Shown: positions 1 to 7,775 of the stretch, in pieces | Numbering within the stretch: the stretch's first letter is position 1 | Layout: the number at the start of each line of letters is the position of its first letter | NCBI GenBank assembly: GCA_018333515.1 | Contig: JAGXSZ010000002.1 | Coordinates: forward strand, 1-37,673 | Source: Actinomycetota bacterium | Lineage (GTDB): Bacteria > Actinomycetota > Aquicultoria > Aquicultorales > Aquicultoraceae | DNA length: 37,673 nucleotides | Direction of reading: 5' to 3' | Notes under the pieces: model-generated | Database searches by the model: none | Told to the model about the DNA's origin: nothing | The model's input: only the letters and a program-made list of their open reading frames with translations | Position numbers and translations under genes: made by a program

Positions 1-18
1 GGGGGGGGGGGGGGGGGG
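1..18. other. poly-G run at contig edge (probable artefact)
   Basis: The window opens with 18 consecutive G bases. They sit at the very end of the sequence and would put a proline run into the open frame that crosses them. Homopolymer G at a contig tip is typical of two-colour sequencing dark cycles carried into an assembly, so I read it as an artefact rather than genomic sequence. Confidence 0.75.
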
Positions 19-319
19 TCGAAGCATCCTTCAGACCATCTGTAAGACCATCTGTAGTTTCGCGCAACGCTACGATTTTGTCGGAGAGTTTTTGAGCGGC
101 GGCGTCATCGCGAACTTTCAAGTAATTATGGAGCGCGCTGTTAAGGCTTTGGAACTCGACTCTTTGGTTTTGTACTGAGTCTACTCTGTCTACGGCGAAG
201 GCGAGTTCGCCGACTTTTTCATTGAATTTCTTGAGGTTGAGCAAGCCCATAACACCGATGACAGCCGCCAAAGCGGAGAGAATAAATATGGTTATGAAGA
301 GTTTTTTACCTACCGTCAT
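19..319 (-). CDS. N-terminal fragment of a membrane-anchored helical sensor (chemoreceptor-like)
   Basis: This is an open frame of about 100 codons read leftwards off the window edge. It starts at an ATG (319) preceded by AAGGA at good distance. The product has a short basic N-terminus (MTVGKKLF), one hydrophobic helix at about residues 7-27, then a charged, helical region rich in K, E, D and Q. That is the layout of the N-terminal signal anchor and four-helix-bundle sensor region of methyl-accepting chemotaxis proteins and some histidine kinases. The HAMP and output domains are off the edge, so the output is unknown. It is transcribed divergently from the secreted protein at 582. I am confident that it is a gene and only moderately confident of the chemoreceptor reading. 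Confidence 0.6.
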
Positions 320-502
320 ATGCAAGTCCTTCAAAATCCAATACCGACGTTATGTTTTGGCCGGCGACGCTCTGTTTCTGTATGTTTCTATCGGCAACTT
401 CGGTGATAGACCTAAAACACCTAAAAAAATTTTCGGCGACGCGCACACATGAGCAGCAGGCCCACGCCGACAAGTCGACCTCGGCATGAAATTCGCAACA
501 TC

Positions 503-545
503 CACACACCGTCTTCACACCGTCTTCACATCCGGGGGGTATATT
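503..545 (+). promoter_or_regulatory. 11-bp-spaced direct repeats over a candidate -10 (OmpR-family-type operator)
   Basis: TTCACA occurs at 514-519 and again at 525-530, exactly 11 bp apart, with a degenerate CACACA in the same register at 503-508. A -10-like TATATT lies at 540-545, about 10 bp after the last repeat, so the repeats cover the -35 position. Half-sites one helical turn apart overlapping -35 are the usual pattern for OmpR/PhoB-family activators. The likely target is the gene at 582. The binder is unproven; the OmpR-type regulator at 1377 and the PhoB at the right end are both candidates. Confidence 0.5.
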
Positions 546-581
546 TGGTGTCGCGAGGATTATCCGAGAGGAGGTGCTGAG

Positions 582-1121
582 ATGAGATTTTCAAGAAAGT
601 TTTTGGTCGGGTTGCTCGTGGTGTCGATATCACTTGTAACGGTCGCGGGTATATCCTTCGCCGCGGAGGATAGCGACACAGGGACTACCACATCGGCGAT
701 TGTAAATGGTTGCCGTGGTTTCTTTGGCGGCGCGGCGGATGAGTTGGCGAAACTTCTAGGGCTCAAGTCCGAGGAGATTGTCGAGAAGCGCAATGCGGGA
801 CAGAGCTTGGCGGATATCGCCAAGGCGCGGGGTGTGGAAAAGGACAAAGTAGTAGACGCAATCGTGGATTCGCGTGAGCGATTCCTCGATGAGAAAGTTG
901 AAGCAGGCTACTTAACTGAAGAGCAAAAGAACCAAATGTTGGAGAGAATGAAGTCAAGAGTGCGGGAACGCATAGAAGACCCCGCGGTCGGACCCGGAGG
1001 CGGTAGAGGCGGCGGCGGTTGCGGTATGGGTGGCCCCGGCGGCGGCCCGGGCATGAGGGGCGGCAGAGGCCCTGGTGCCGGATTTGGCGACGCTTCGGCG
1101 GTCACACCGACCAATCTCTAA
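582..1121 (+). CDS. secreted protein with LTEEQ-type helical domain and Gly/Met/Cys-rich tail
   Basis: The ATG at 582 follows a strong GAGAGGAGG ribosome-binding site. The 179-residue product has a Sec signal peptide (basic start, hydrophobic residues 8-22, likely cut after SFA at 26-28). A helical domain follows at about 50-133, with the pattern LG-L-S-EE, QSLADIAKARGV and a LDEKVEAGYLTEEQ segment, which I recall from small exported proteins of Actinobacteria and Chloroflexi. The tail (about 138-168) is almost entirely glycine with Met, Arg and Cys147; another Cys is at 43. It sits just upstream of a two-component system and may be an envelope or metal-stress accessory of it, by analogy with CpxP/Spy. 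That role is inference. An earlier in-frame start at 486 lacks a ribosome-binding site. Confidence 0.75.
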   Translation: MRFSRKFLVGLLVVSISLVTVAGISFAAEDSDTGTTTSAIVNGCRGFFGGAADELAKLLGLKSEEIVEKRNAGQSLADIAKARGVEKDKVVDAIVDSRERFLDEKVEAGYLTEEQKNQMLERMKSRVRERIEDPAVGPGGGRGGGGCGMGGPGGGPGMRGGRGPGAGFGDASAVTPTNL

Positions 1122-1135
1122 GTTGACAATAAATA

Positions 1136-1155
1136 TGCCGACCGAATGGTCGGCA
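1136..1155. other. stem-loop after the secreted-protein gene
   Basis: TGCCGACC and GGTCGGCA form a perfect 8-bp stem with a GAAT loop 14 bp after the stop codon. No T-run follows, so it may be a 3'-end stabiliser or weak terminator rather than a canonical intrinsic terminator. Confidence 0.5.
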
Positions 1156-1272
1156 AGCGGCGGCAACAATCGGCTTCACGGTGAGCGCTCCGAGGCGAGA
1201 TGCTCATAGTGATGCCGATTGTTATATTTTACCGTGTTCTTGCCGGCCGGCGCGGCGGTCGATATCAAGATG

Positions 1273-1301
1273 TTTCGGTAAGTTCCGAAATAGTATATAT
1301 T
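1273..1301 (+). promoter_or_regulatory. candidate promoter with overlapping dyad for the regulator-kinase operon
   Basis: TTTCGG (1273-1278) and CCGAAA (1285-1290) form a 6-6-6 dyad. A -10-like TATATT lies at 1296-1301. TTTCGG is 17 bp from the -10, so it also occupies the -35 position, where the match to TTGACA is poor. A repressor or activator site over a weak -35 would fit. Confidence 0.3.
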
Positions 1302-1376
1302 GGGGACGAACGGCACGGCACGAAATGGTCCGCCATGTTTTTAAACTAGGGACCGATGTAAGGTGTTGATTTATCG

Positions 1377-2072
1377 GTGGGCAAGAACACAATACTCGTC
1401 GTCGACGATGAAAAGGAGATAGTCGAGGTTTTAGCGGCCTATTTGGAGCGCGAAGACTACGAGGTCTTGAAGGCCTATGACGGCCGGGCGGCACTCGATA
1501 TTGCGCGACGAGACGAGCCCGACCTTATCTTGCTCGACTTGATGCTGCCGGAGGTAAACGGGTTTGAGGTCTGCAAGTTGTTGCGCGCGACCTCGTCGGT
1601 ACCGATAATCATGCTCACCGCGCGAGATGAAGAGACCGATAAGATTTTATGTTTAGAGGTAGGCGCGGACGACTATATCACGAAGCCTTTTAGTCCGCGC
1701 GAGGTGTTGGCAAGGGTGAGAGCGGTATTGCGGCGCGCGGTCGGCGAGGTCGCTAATACCGAGAAGTTACGGCTAGGCGAAATCGCCATGGACCTGGCCA
1801 AGCATGAGGTGACCAAAGCGGGTGAGGCTATCGCGCTTACTCCTACGGAATTTAAGTTGCTCGAAGCGATGGCGAGAAATCCCGGCAGGGTCTTTACCAG
1901 GCTTCAGCTGATCGATTACATACAAGGGTATTCTTTCGAAGGATACGAGCGGACAATCGACGCGCATGTTAAGAATCTTCGCCAGAAGATAGAGGCCAAC
2001 CCGAAGAGACCGCGGTATATCGTAACCGTCTTCGGTGTCGGCTATAGAATGGAGGAAAGCGACGATGAGTAG
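1377..2072 (+). CDS. OmpR/PhoB-family response regulator
   Basis: The 231-residue protein has an N-terminal receiver with acidic residues D10/D11, phospho-acceptor D54 (LLDLMLP), T81 and K103 (ITKPF). A winged-helix DNA-binding domain follows at about 130-228 (LTPTEFKLLEAM, RTIDAHVKNLRQKI, VFGVGYRME). It starts at GTG 1377; TAA at 1359 blocks any earlier in-frame start, and AAGGTG lies upstream. It overlaps the kinase gene by 8 nt, so the two are translationally coupled. The kinase at 2065 presumably phosphorylates D54. The TTCACA repeats before the 582 gene are a plausible target. Confidence 0.95.
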   Translation: MGKNTILVVDDEKEIVEVLAAYLEREDYEVLKAYDGRAALDIARRDEPDLILLDLMLPEVNGFEVCKLLRATSSVPIIMLTARDEETDKILCLEVGADDYITKPFSPREVLARVRAVLRRAVGEVANTEKLRLGEIAMDLAKHEVTKAGEAIALTPTEFKLLEAMARNPGRVFTRLQLIDYIQGYSFEGYERTIDAHVKNLRQKIEANPKRPRYIVTVFGVGYRMEESDDE

Positions 2073-3255
2073 TTTAGCCGCGAGGCTTACGATTACATTT
2101 ACGCTGATCGCGCTGGTTTCGATTACCGCGGTCTCGGCGATAATCAACCGGGTAATCGGTCTACAGTTCAATGACTATCTTATAAGCGGACCCTTTGCCG
2201 GGCAGGCGGGCGGGCATGGCGGTATGCGCGCGCGGATGTTGGCCAACCTTATCGGCCCGTTAGAGGAGGGTTTTCTGCAGTCGGTCAACGAATGGATTTG
2301 GATTACCGGCATCGTGACCGCGTTGGTCGCGGCGCTTTTCGGCGTTTTGTTCGCCAAGCGCTTAACGGCGCCGTTGCACGAGCTTGCGGCAGCCGCAAAA
2401 AAAATAGCCCAGGGTGACTTAACCCATCGCGTCGAGGTAAACACGAAAGACGAAATCGGGCAGTTGGCGACCTCTTTCAACAAGATGGCCGTGAGTCTCG
2501 AGAGGAATAACCAGCTTCGCCGGCGGCTGCTCGGAGATATCGTTCACGAGCTGAAGACACCGTTGACTGTGGTGCGCGGCAATATCGAGGCCATGCTCGA
2601 CGGGGTGATAGAGCCGAGCCAAAAGAAGCTGGCCGCTATCCACACGGAGACTTTGCTTTTGTCGAGGCTTCTAAATGACTTAAGAGACCTCGCGCTGGCC
2701 GAGGAGAAGCAACTCCGACTCGAAAAGGAGCGCGCCAATATCGGCTATATCATCCGGCAGGTCGTCGAGATGTTCAGGCCGAGGGCCGTCGAGGAGTCGA
2801 AGCGTCTCGAAGTGGAGATAGGTGAGGACTTGCCGCCTGTCAATGTCGATAGCGATAGGATTAGCCAGGTGCTCTATAATCTAATAGCCAACGCGTTTCA
2901 GTATACGGCGGGCGGGGATACGGTTAAAATCAGCGCTACGGTCGACTGCACGATAGGCGGAGGCGTCGATAACCCCGCGGTTTTGGTTTCGGTCGAGGAT
3001 TCGGGCGAAGGGATATCCAAGGAAGACCTTCCGTACGTATTCAATCATTTCTATAGGGTCGATGAGTCGCGGGCGCGTGTGTCGGGCGGCTCCGGCATCG
3101 GCCTGGCGATAGTCAAGCATCTGGTCGAGGCGCATGGTGGACGGGTCTGGGCGAAGAGCGAGTTGGAGGCAGGCAGCATTTTCTCGTTTACGCTACCCGC
3201 CATCCAAGCCGGTGAGCACAACGACGGCGTGATGGGAGAGCGGGCGGCTGTCTAG
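2065..3255 (+). CDS. sensor histidine kinase with Gly/His/Met-containing periplasmic loop
   Basis: The ATG at 2065 overlaps the regulator stop (ATGAGTAG) and has GGAGGA upstream. The 396-residue protein has TM1 at about 8-28, an extracytoplasmic loop at about 29-76 with a GQAGGHGGM cluster, TM2 at about 78-98, HAMP to about 150, HisKA with H161 (DIVHELKTPL), and a HATPase domain with an N-box (NLIANAFQY), a G1 box (DSGEG) and a G2 box (GIGLAIV). It is a complete, active-looking orthodox kinase. The short loop with Gly, His and Met echoes the Gly/Met-rich tail of the secreted protein at 582. A metal or envelope signal is possible but not shown. Confidence 0.95.
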   Translation: MSSLAARLTITFTLIALVSITAVSAIINRVIGLQFNDYLISGPFAGQAGGHGGMRARMLANLIGPLEEGFLQSVNEWIWITGIVTALVAALFGVLFAKRLTAPLHELAAAAKKIAQGDLTHRVEVNTKDEIGQLATSFNKMAVSLERNNQLRRRLLGDIVHELKTPLTVVRGNIEAMLDGVIEPSQKKLAAIHTETLLLSRLLNDLRDLALAEEKQLRLEKERANIGYIIRQVVEMFRPRAVEESKRLEVEIGEDLPPVNVDSDRISQVLYNLIANAFQYTAGGDTVKISATVDCTIGGGVDNPAVLVSVEDSGEGISKEDLPYVFNHFYRVDESRARVSGGSGIGLAIVKHLVEAHGGRVWAKSELEAGSIFSFTLPAIQAGEHNDGVMGERAAV

Positions 3256-3424
3256 CCGACAAGCGTTCTTATCAAGAGCGAAGCAGGCCTGCGTCTTATT
3301 GTTAGGCATAGGCTTGTTTTTAGCAGGCAGGTCGAGTATGTTTTTAACCAGAAAGAAAGTTCGCGATAGCGTCGATAACAGCCGATTGGATAAAGCATAA
3401 GTCGTAGCAACAGACGGTGAATTG

Positions 3425-3973
3425 ATGGGAAACCTCACGAAGAAAGTCAAAAAGAAAAAGAGCCGCAAGGCCAAGGCTAAGTTTACCTCACTGGTCGTAA
3501 TCGCCACAACGGTCGCTTTTCTTAACGCCGCTTCTTCCGTATACCTGCGCGAGATTTATAACATAAAGACCTTGCTTCCGTCATGGGGCCTGAACAAACA
3601 GGACATCGTTTTTAAATTCGGCGACTTGATGGTATTAAAGCAGGACCTCGCCCTCAAGATACTCGTAGACATGAACCTTCTGGCAACGGAGCAGATACGT
3701 CAAGTCGCCATGTTGGCGCTGGTAGGAGCCGCCGTATACATGATAGGGAAGAAATGGAGCGAACGCGTCTCCTTGATGTTTTTTGTCGTCGGATTGTGGG
3801 GCGTTCTTTACTATGCGTTTCTCTACGCTATTATTAAGTGGCCGACCTCTCTGCTCTCTAAAGACGTCATCGCGCTTGTGCCGATGCCGGTTATCGTCCC
3901 TGTGTATATGCCTCTAATGCTGAGCGCGCTCACCCTTATCGCGGGCCTCTTTCTTATCCTTAGAAGCAAATAG
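3425..3973 (+). CDS. conserved four-helix membrane protein of unknown function
   Basis: The 182-residue protein has a strongly basic N-terminus (KKVKKKKSRKAKAK) and about four hydrophobic segments, near residues 21-41, 92-108, 115-139 and 145-178. No enzymatic motif is visible and I do not recognise the family. Positive residues at the N-terminus predict that it faces the cytoplasm. The TTG three bases before the ATG is in frame; I chose ATG 3425, although the ribosome-binding site is weak. It stands alone between the two-component operon and the AcuC promoter. Confidence 0.7.
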   Translation: MGNLTKKVKKKKSRKAKAKFTSLVVIATTVAFLNAASSVYLREIYNIKTLLPSWGLNKQDIVFKFGDLMVLKQDLALKILVDMNLLATEQIRQVAMLALVGAAVYMIGKKWSERVSLMFFVVGLWGVLYYAFLYAIIKWPTSLLSKDVIALVPMPVIVPVYMPLMLSALTLIAGLFLILRSK

Positions 3974-4048
3974 TCTTCTGAAATCTTGCCGCTTGAGCGT
4001 AAAATGCGCCTTGTCTTCGAGAGACACCCAGCCGCGGGCACCTGCTTT

Positions 4049-4077
4049 TTGTCAAAAACTCAAGCCCTCTGTATAAT
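4049..4077 (+). promoter_or_regulatory. strong sigma-70-type promoter for acuC
   Basis: TTGTCA (4049-4054) and a perfect TATAAT (4072-4077) are separated by exactly 17 bp. The expected start near 4084 gives a leader of about 40 nt containing AAGGGTGGAGG before the ATG at 4124. It is the best promoter match in the window. Confidence 0.8.
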
Positions 4078-4123
4078 GTGGGATAGCTGTTTTGGGACTA
4101 CTTCGGGACAAAGGGTGGAGGCA

Positions 4124-5347
4124 ATGGATCAGAAGGGTTTATGTGCCGGCGGCGGCGAATCGGTTGCGTTTATCTATGGCGATGAATTCTTAGATTACAA
4201 TTTTTCACCTTCGCACCCACTTCAGCCTATTCGCTTGATGTTGACCTATGAGCTATTAAAGGCCTATGGCGTGTTTTACAAACCTCAGGTAAGGCTGTTG
4301 CCCGGTCGTATGGCGACCGATGAAGAGCTGCTGGGGGTACACACGGCCCGCTATATCGAGGCGGTAAAGAAAATAAGTGAGACCGGCGATGCGTTCGGGG
4401 ACCCGTCGATGTACGGCGCCGACGATTCGGTGTACGGGCCGAAGTTTGGCATAGGCGCCGGCGACAATCCGGCATTCAAAGGTATGCACGAGGCGGCGGG
4501 TCTTATTACCGGAAGCGCGATAGTCGCGACGGAAATGGTAATGAGCGGACAGACGGCTCACTCGGTCAGCATCTCGGGAGGGCTTCATCACGCTCTTGCC
4601 GACCGAGCCTCGGGTTTTTGCGTCTATAACGACCCCGCTTGCGCTATCGATTACGCCGTCAAACACTACGGCGCGCGCGTTCTATATATCGACATCGATG
4701 CCCACCACGGCGACGGTGTCCAATGGGCGTTCTATGATCGCTCCGACGTCCTGACCCTATCGCTTCACGAGAGCGGACGCTACCTTTTCCCTGGGACCGG
4801 CTTTATCGAAGAGATTGGAACGGGCGAGGGCGAGGGCTATTCGGTAAACGTCCCATTCGAGCCCGGGATTTATGACGAGCTATACCTGCGAGCTTTCGAC
4901 GAGGTGGTCCCGCCGGTTGTCCGGGCGTTCAAACCCGACCTGATTGTCTCGCAGAACGGTTGTGATTCCCATCATACCGACCCTCTGGCGAGCATGAGCC
5001 TGACTACCAACGCCTATGAGCATATGTACGCGAGAATCCATCAGCTGGCCCATGAGGTTTCGGGAGGCAAACTGGTCGCCCTCGGGGGTGGCGGGTATCG
5101 GATATATGAGGTCGTGCCGCGAGCATGGGCGCTCCTTACCGCCGAGGTCGCCTCGGTCGGTTTAGACGATGACCTTCCGGGGCCGTGGCGCGAAATGTGC
5201 GCGAGCCACGCCCGTTTTGAATGCCCGCGCAAGTTGCGCGATGAGCCGATTGCGGGGGCCGCGGCGGACCTTCAGGCAAAGACCGAGCGGACCATCGAGC
5301 AGGTAAAGCGACAGCTCTTCCCATATTTAGGACTGGGCACCGGCTAA
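4124..5347 (+). CDS. acuC: AcuC-like histone-deacetylase-fold amidohydrolase
   Basis: The 407-residue enzyme belongs to the arginase/deacetylase superfamily. Catalytic and zinc residues of class I deacetylases are in place: tandem histidines H155-H156 (GGLHH), D192 and H194 (DIDAHHGDGV), and D281 (NGCDSHHTDPL). GFCVYND at 164-170 is the usual active-site lining. In Bacillus, AcuC deacetylates and so reactivates acetyl-CoA synthetase; neither that enzyme nor the acetyltransferase is in the window, so the substrate here is open (acyl-lysine proteins or polyamines are both possible). I chose ATG 4124 because it has an excellent ribosome-binding site and lies downstream of a strong promoter; the frame continues upstream to 3986 without support. 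Confidence 0.9.
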   Translation: MDQKGLCAGGGESVAFIYGDEFLDYNFSPSHPLQPIRLMLTYELLKAYGVFYKPQVRLLPGRMATDEELLGVHTARYIEAVKKISETGDAFGDPSMYGADDSVYGPKFGIGAGDNPAFKGMHEAAGLITGSAIVATEMVMSGQTAHSVSISGGLHHALADRASGFCVYNDPACAIDYAVKHYGARVLYIDIDAHHGDGVQWAFYDRSDVLTLSLHESGRYLFPGTGFIEEIGTGEGEGYSVNVPFEPGIYDELYLRAFDEVVPPVVRAFKPDLIVSQNGCDSHHTDPLASMSLTTNAYEHMYARIHQLAHEVSGGKLVALGGGGYRIYEVVPRAWALLTAEVASVGLDDDLPGPWREMCASHARFECPRKLRDEPIAGAAADLQAKTERTIEQVKRQLFPYLGLGTG

Positions 5348-5435
5348 ACCGCAAGGGTTCGTTCGGAGACTCACCGTCTTAGCGCGACGCGACGCGATAT
5401 TGACAAAAGAGGCTAAGCGCAATACTCTTTTTACC

Positions 5436-5921
5436 ATGGGCAAATACTCGATACATGTCGAAAAAGATTATCTAAAATTCAGTTCCGCTCATTTCTTGAT
5501 ATTCGGCGAGAAGTGCGAGCGTCTGCATGGGCACAATTATGCGGTATCCGTCGATTTGGAGGGTGAACTCGACGATATCGGCTATATCTTCGACTTTACA
5601 GTTCTTAAGGAATTTGCGGAGAACCACTGCGACGAACTCGACCATAAGACGCTCATACCCTCCAAGAACGACCTGGTCGCCATAGCCGAATCGAACGGCG
5701 CCGTCGAGGTGGTATTCAGGGATAAGCGGTTCATATTTCCGGCATCGGATGTCTTGATTTTGCCGATAAAGAACTGCACAGCCGAATTGCTCGCGTTTTA
5801 TCTATCGGAGAAGATACGCGAGGACCTTCTCGATATGCGGGCGGACAATATAACCTCGATTACGATAGGCGTCGAGGAATCACCTGGTCAGACTGCGTAT
5901 TATAAACGGGATATGCTGTAA
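5436..5921 (+). CDS. queD: 6-carboxy-tetrahydropterin synthase (QueD-type), long form
   Basis: This is a PTPS-fold enzyme of the pre-queuosine/deazapurine pathway converting dihydroneopterin triphosphate to carboxy-tetrahydropterin. Zinc ligands H19, H31 and H33 are visible, and C27 sits in the C-x3-HGH spacing that marks QueD rather than PTPS-II or PTPS-III. A glutamate lies in VEESPG near the C-terminus. At 161 residues it is longer than the usual 120 or so because of an insertion around residues 85-110. I chose ATG 5436, which gives the normal family N-terminus. The frame opens at TTG 5400, where TTGACA could equally be a -35 element. No queC, queE or queF is nearby. Confidence 0.85.
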   Translation: MGKYSIHVEKDYLKFSSAHFLIFGEKCERLHGHNYAVSVDLEGELDDIGYIFDFTVLKEFAENHCDELDHKTLIPSKNDLVAIAESNGAVEVVFRDKRFIFPASDVLILPIKNCTAELLAFYLSEKIREDLLDMRADNITSITIGVEESPGQTAYYKRDML

Positions 5922-6061
5922 GGCCGGCTATCCCGCAGGGGCGGCGCGGCATCCGCGGCTACTCGACCGGCGTCGAACCCGGTTTGCCGTTTAATCTATC
6001 AGCAGCACAAATGCCATTGCGATTGGTCGCGCCATCGGATTGGTCGCACTATTGGAGAGCT

Positions 6062-7084
6062 ATGGACACAGCAAATGTCGCATTACTCGCGCTCGTCGTG
6101 GTACTGGTTGTCGCGGTAGTCTCTTTAGCCTTCAGAAAGGCCCCCTCGGATACCTCCGCGCTCCGCGATACCCTTGAGCGGCAAAATCTTCTAATCCAGG
6201 AGATGAAATCGAGCGTCGAGTTCGGCGATAGGTCGCAGAACTTTATTCGCGAAGAGATACTCAAAACCCAGCGCACCATAGAAAGCCTGAAAACCGATTA
6301 CGAGGCCCGCAAACATCTCGAAGAGGAGAGCCGCAACGTCGTAAAGCGCCTGGAAAGCGTAATAGTCGGGAGCTACTCCAAGGGACAGGCGGGCGAGAAT
6401 ATATTAAACGAGATATTTAAACTCTTTCCTCGCGAGATGATCGCGCACAACTTCAGCGTAAACGGAAAGGTCGTCGAGTTCGGTCTTATCCTGTCGGACC
6501 GGCGGGTGCTCCCGATTGATTCGAAGTGGCCGGCGAGCAATCTCTTGATAGCGCTCGAAGAGGAGAGAGACGAGCGTGTTCGCCTCGGCTTAATTGATCA
6601 GATAGAGCGTGAGGTGACCCGTCGCGTAAGAGAGGTCTGCCAGTATATCGACCCCGATGTCACGGCTCCGTGGGCGGTGGCGGCGGTACCCGATGCCGTC
6701 TTCACCGTCTGTAAACGCGCCTACCTCGAAGCATACAAGCGGCAGGTCATCTTAATGTCATATAGCATGACCATCCCGTATGTCTTGACCTTCTACAGCC
6801 TCCACCTGCAATATTCGCGCTCTATCGACATGGAGAACCTGCAGAGCCACCTGATAACGATAGGGCGCCAGCTCGACGAGATGGAGCAAGTCCTCGAGAA
6901 CAAAATCGCCCGGGGCGCGACGATGATAAACAACGCCTACGGCGAGTACAAGCAGATAATCTCGCGATTGCGAGCATCCGTGGTGTACCTGCAGACATCC
7001 GAGAGGGAGCACGCGATAGAAGAGCGCGTCGACCCCGAAGAACGCGACCCCTACGGGATAGCCGGCCACAACCGTGACGCGTAA
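6062..7084 (+). CDS. rmuC: RmuC-family DNA recombination protein
   Basis: The 340-residue protein has an N-terminal membrane anchor (about 6-24, LLALVVVLVVAVV), a helical, probably coiled-coil region at about 35-105, then the RmuC nuclease-like domain. The family pattern is clear: GQAGENIL near 113-120, a VEFGLIL strand, and PIDSKWP. RmuC proteins restrain inversions at short repeats and have a restriction-endonuclease-like core; their biochemistry is poorly defined. ATG 6062 has GGAGAG just upstream, whereas the open frame back to 5984 would bury the membrane anchor. It stands alone. Confidence 0.85.
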   Translation: MDTANVALLALVVVLVVAVVSLAFRKAPSDTSALRDTLERQNLLIQEMKSSVEFGDRSQNFIREEILKTQRTIESLKTDYEARKHLEEESRNVVKRLESVIVGSYSKGQAGENILNEIFKLFPREMIAHNFSVNGKVVEFGLILSDRRVLPIDSKWPASNLLIALEEERDERVRLGLIDQIEREVTRRVREVCQYIDPDVTAPWAVAAVPDAVFTVCKRAYLEAYKRQVILMSYSMTIPYVLTFYSLHLQYSRSIDMENLQSHLITIGRQLDEMEQVLENKIARGATMINNAYGEYKQIISRLRASVVYLQTSEREHAIEERVDPEERDPYGIAGHNRDA

Positions 7085-7418
7085 CCGACCCGCCCGACGA
7101 GTTCATCGATATTAGGCATCGCCGGAATTATTACCATGCGGTTGCTTATTTCATATTAAAAATGGGAACACACTTTGATAACAAGTAACAACTCAGCGTA
7201 GATAACAATACCTTAATAATCGCCGATTGTGTAAGCAACGGATATGCATGGGTTCAAACAATATTGCGTTTAGGGGTGAAGCTCGACTCGTATTTGCCGA
7301 ATCATAAATAAGAACACGGCTGTCCCGTGGGTCGCGAGCAGTGTTAAAACGGCAGGTATTATTGGGTAAGAAGGAATTGACATGGTATTAGGGGTTTTTA
7401 GCGCATAGGAGCGGGGAC
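7085..7418. other. AT-richer intergenic region before the rsbV-like gene
   Basis: I see no gene here. A TTGACA lies at 7377-7382 but no good -10 follows at the right distance. A GTTAAA followed by GGGTAA around 7342-7368 recalls a SigB-type promoter, but the spacing is one base too long for confidence. Confidence 0.3.
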
Positions 7419-7775
7419 TTGGATGTTCAAATAAAACTCGGCGATATTCCAATAATAGGTGTGAGTGGAGAGATAGACCACTTCGCCGTTCCCGAGCTTG
7501 AGCACAGGGTAATGGAGTTTATCGACACCGGCCATGCGTCGATTATCCTGGATTTCTCGGATGTAAGTTATATCGATAGCGCGGGCGTTGCCTTGATAAT
7601 CCTGAGCATTCAAAGAACGACGCCTCTTGGAGGCAAGGTCGGCCTCATCGTCATCGATAAGAATGTCTTGAAAATACTTGAAATCGTCGGAATAACAAAG
7701 CTCGTACAAGCCTTTGCGCTCTATTCATCACTCGATGAAGCCCTCGCGGATATGTCTGGAGACAAAAGTGGTTAA
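7419..7775 (+). CDS. STAS-domain anti-sigma-factor antagonist (RsbV/SpoIIAA-type)
   Basis: The 118-residue single-domain protein has the STAS fold pattern: VSGEID near 15-20, LDFSDVSYIDSAG at 44-56 with S54 as the phosphorylatable serine, and a C-terminal helix. Its unphosphorylated form would bind the kinase encoded next. It starts at TTG 7419 after AGGAGCGGGG; the nearby ATG is out of frame. It overlaps the kinase gene by 8 nt. No sigma factor or PP2C phosphatase lies beside it, so the partner sigma factor or output is elsewhere. Confidence 0.9.
   Translation: MDVQIKLGDIPIIGVSGEIDHFAVPELEHRVMEFIDTGHASIILDFSDVSYIDSAGVALIILSIQRTTPLGGKVGLIVIDKNVLKILEIVGITKLVQAFALYSSLDEALADMSGDKSG

Noticed and set aside
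7342-7368. SigB-like promoter (GTTAAA..GGGTAA) before the rsbV-like gene
   Set aside because: The spacer is 15 bases rather than 12-14 and the -35 is imperfect; no SigB gene is known here.
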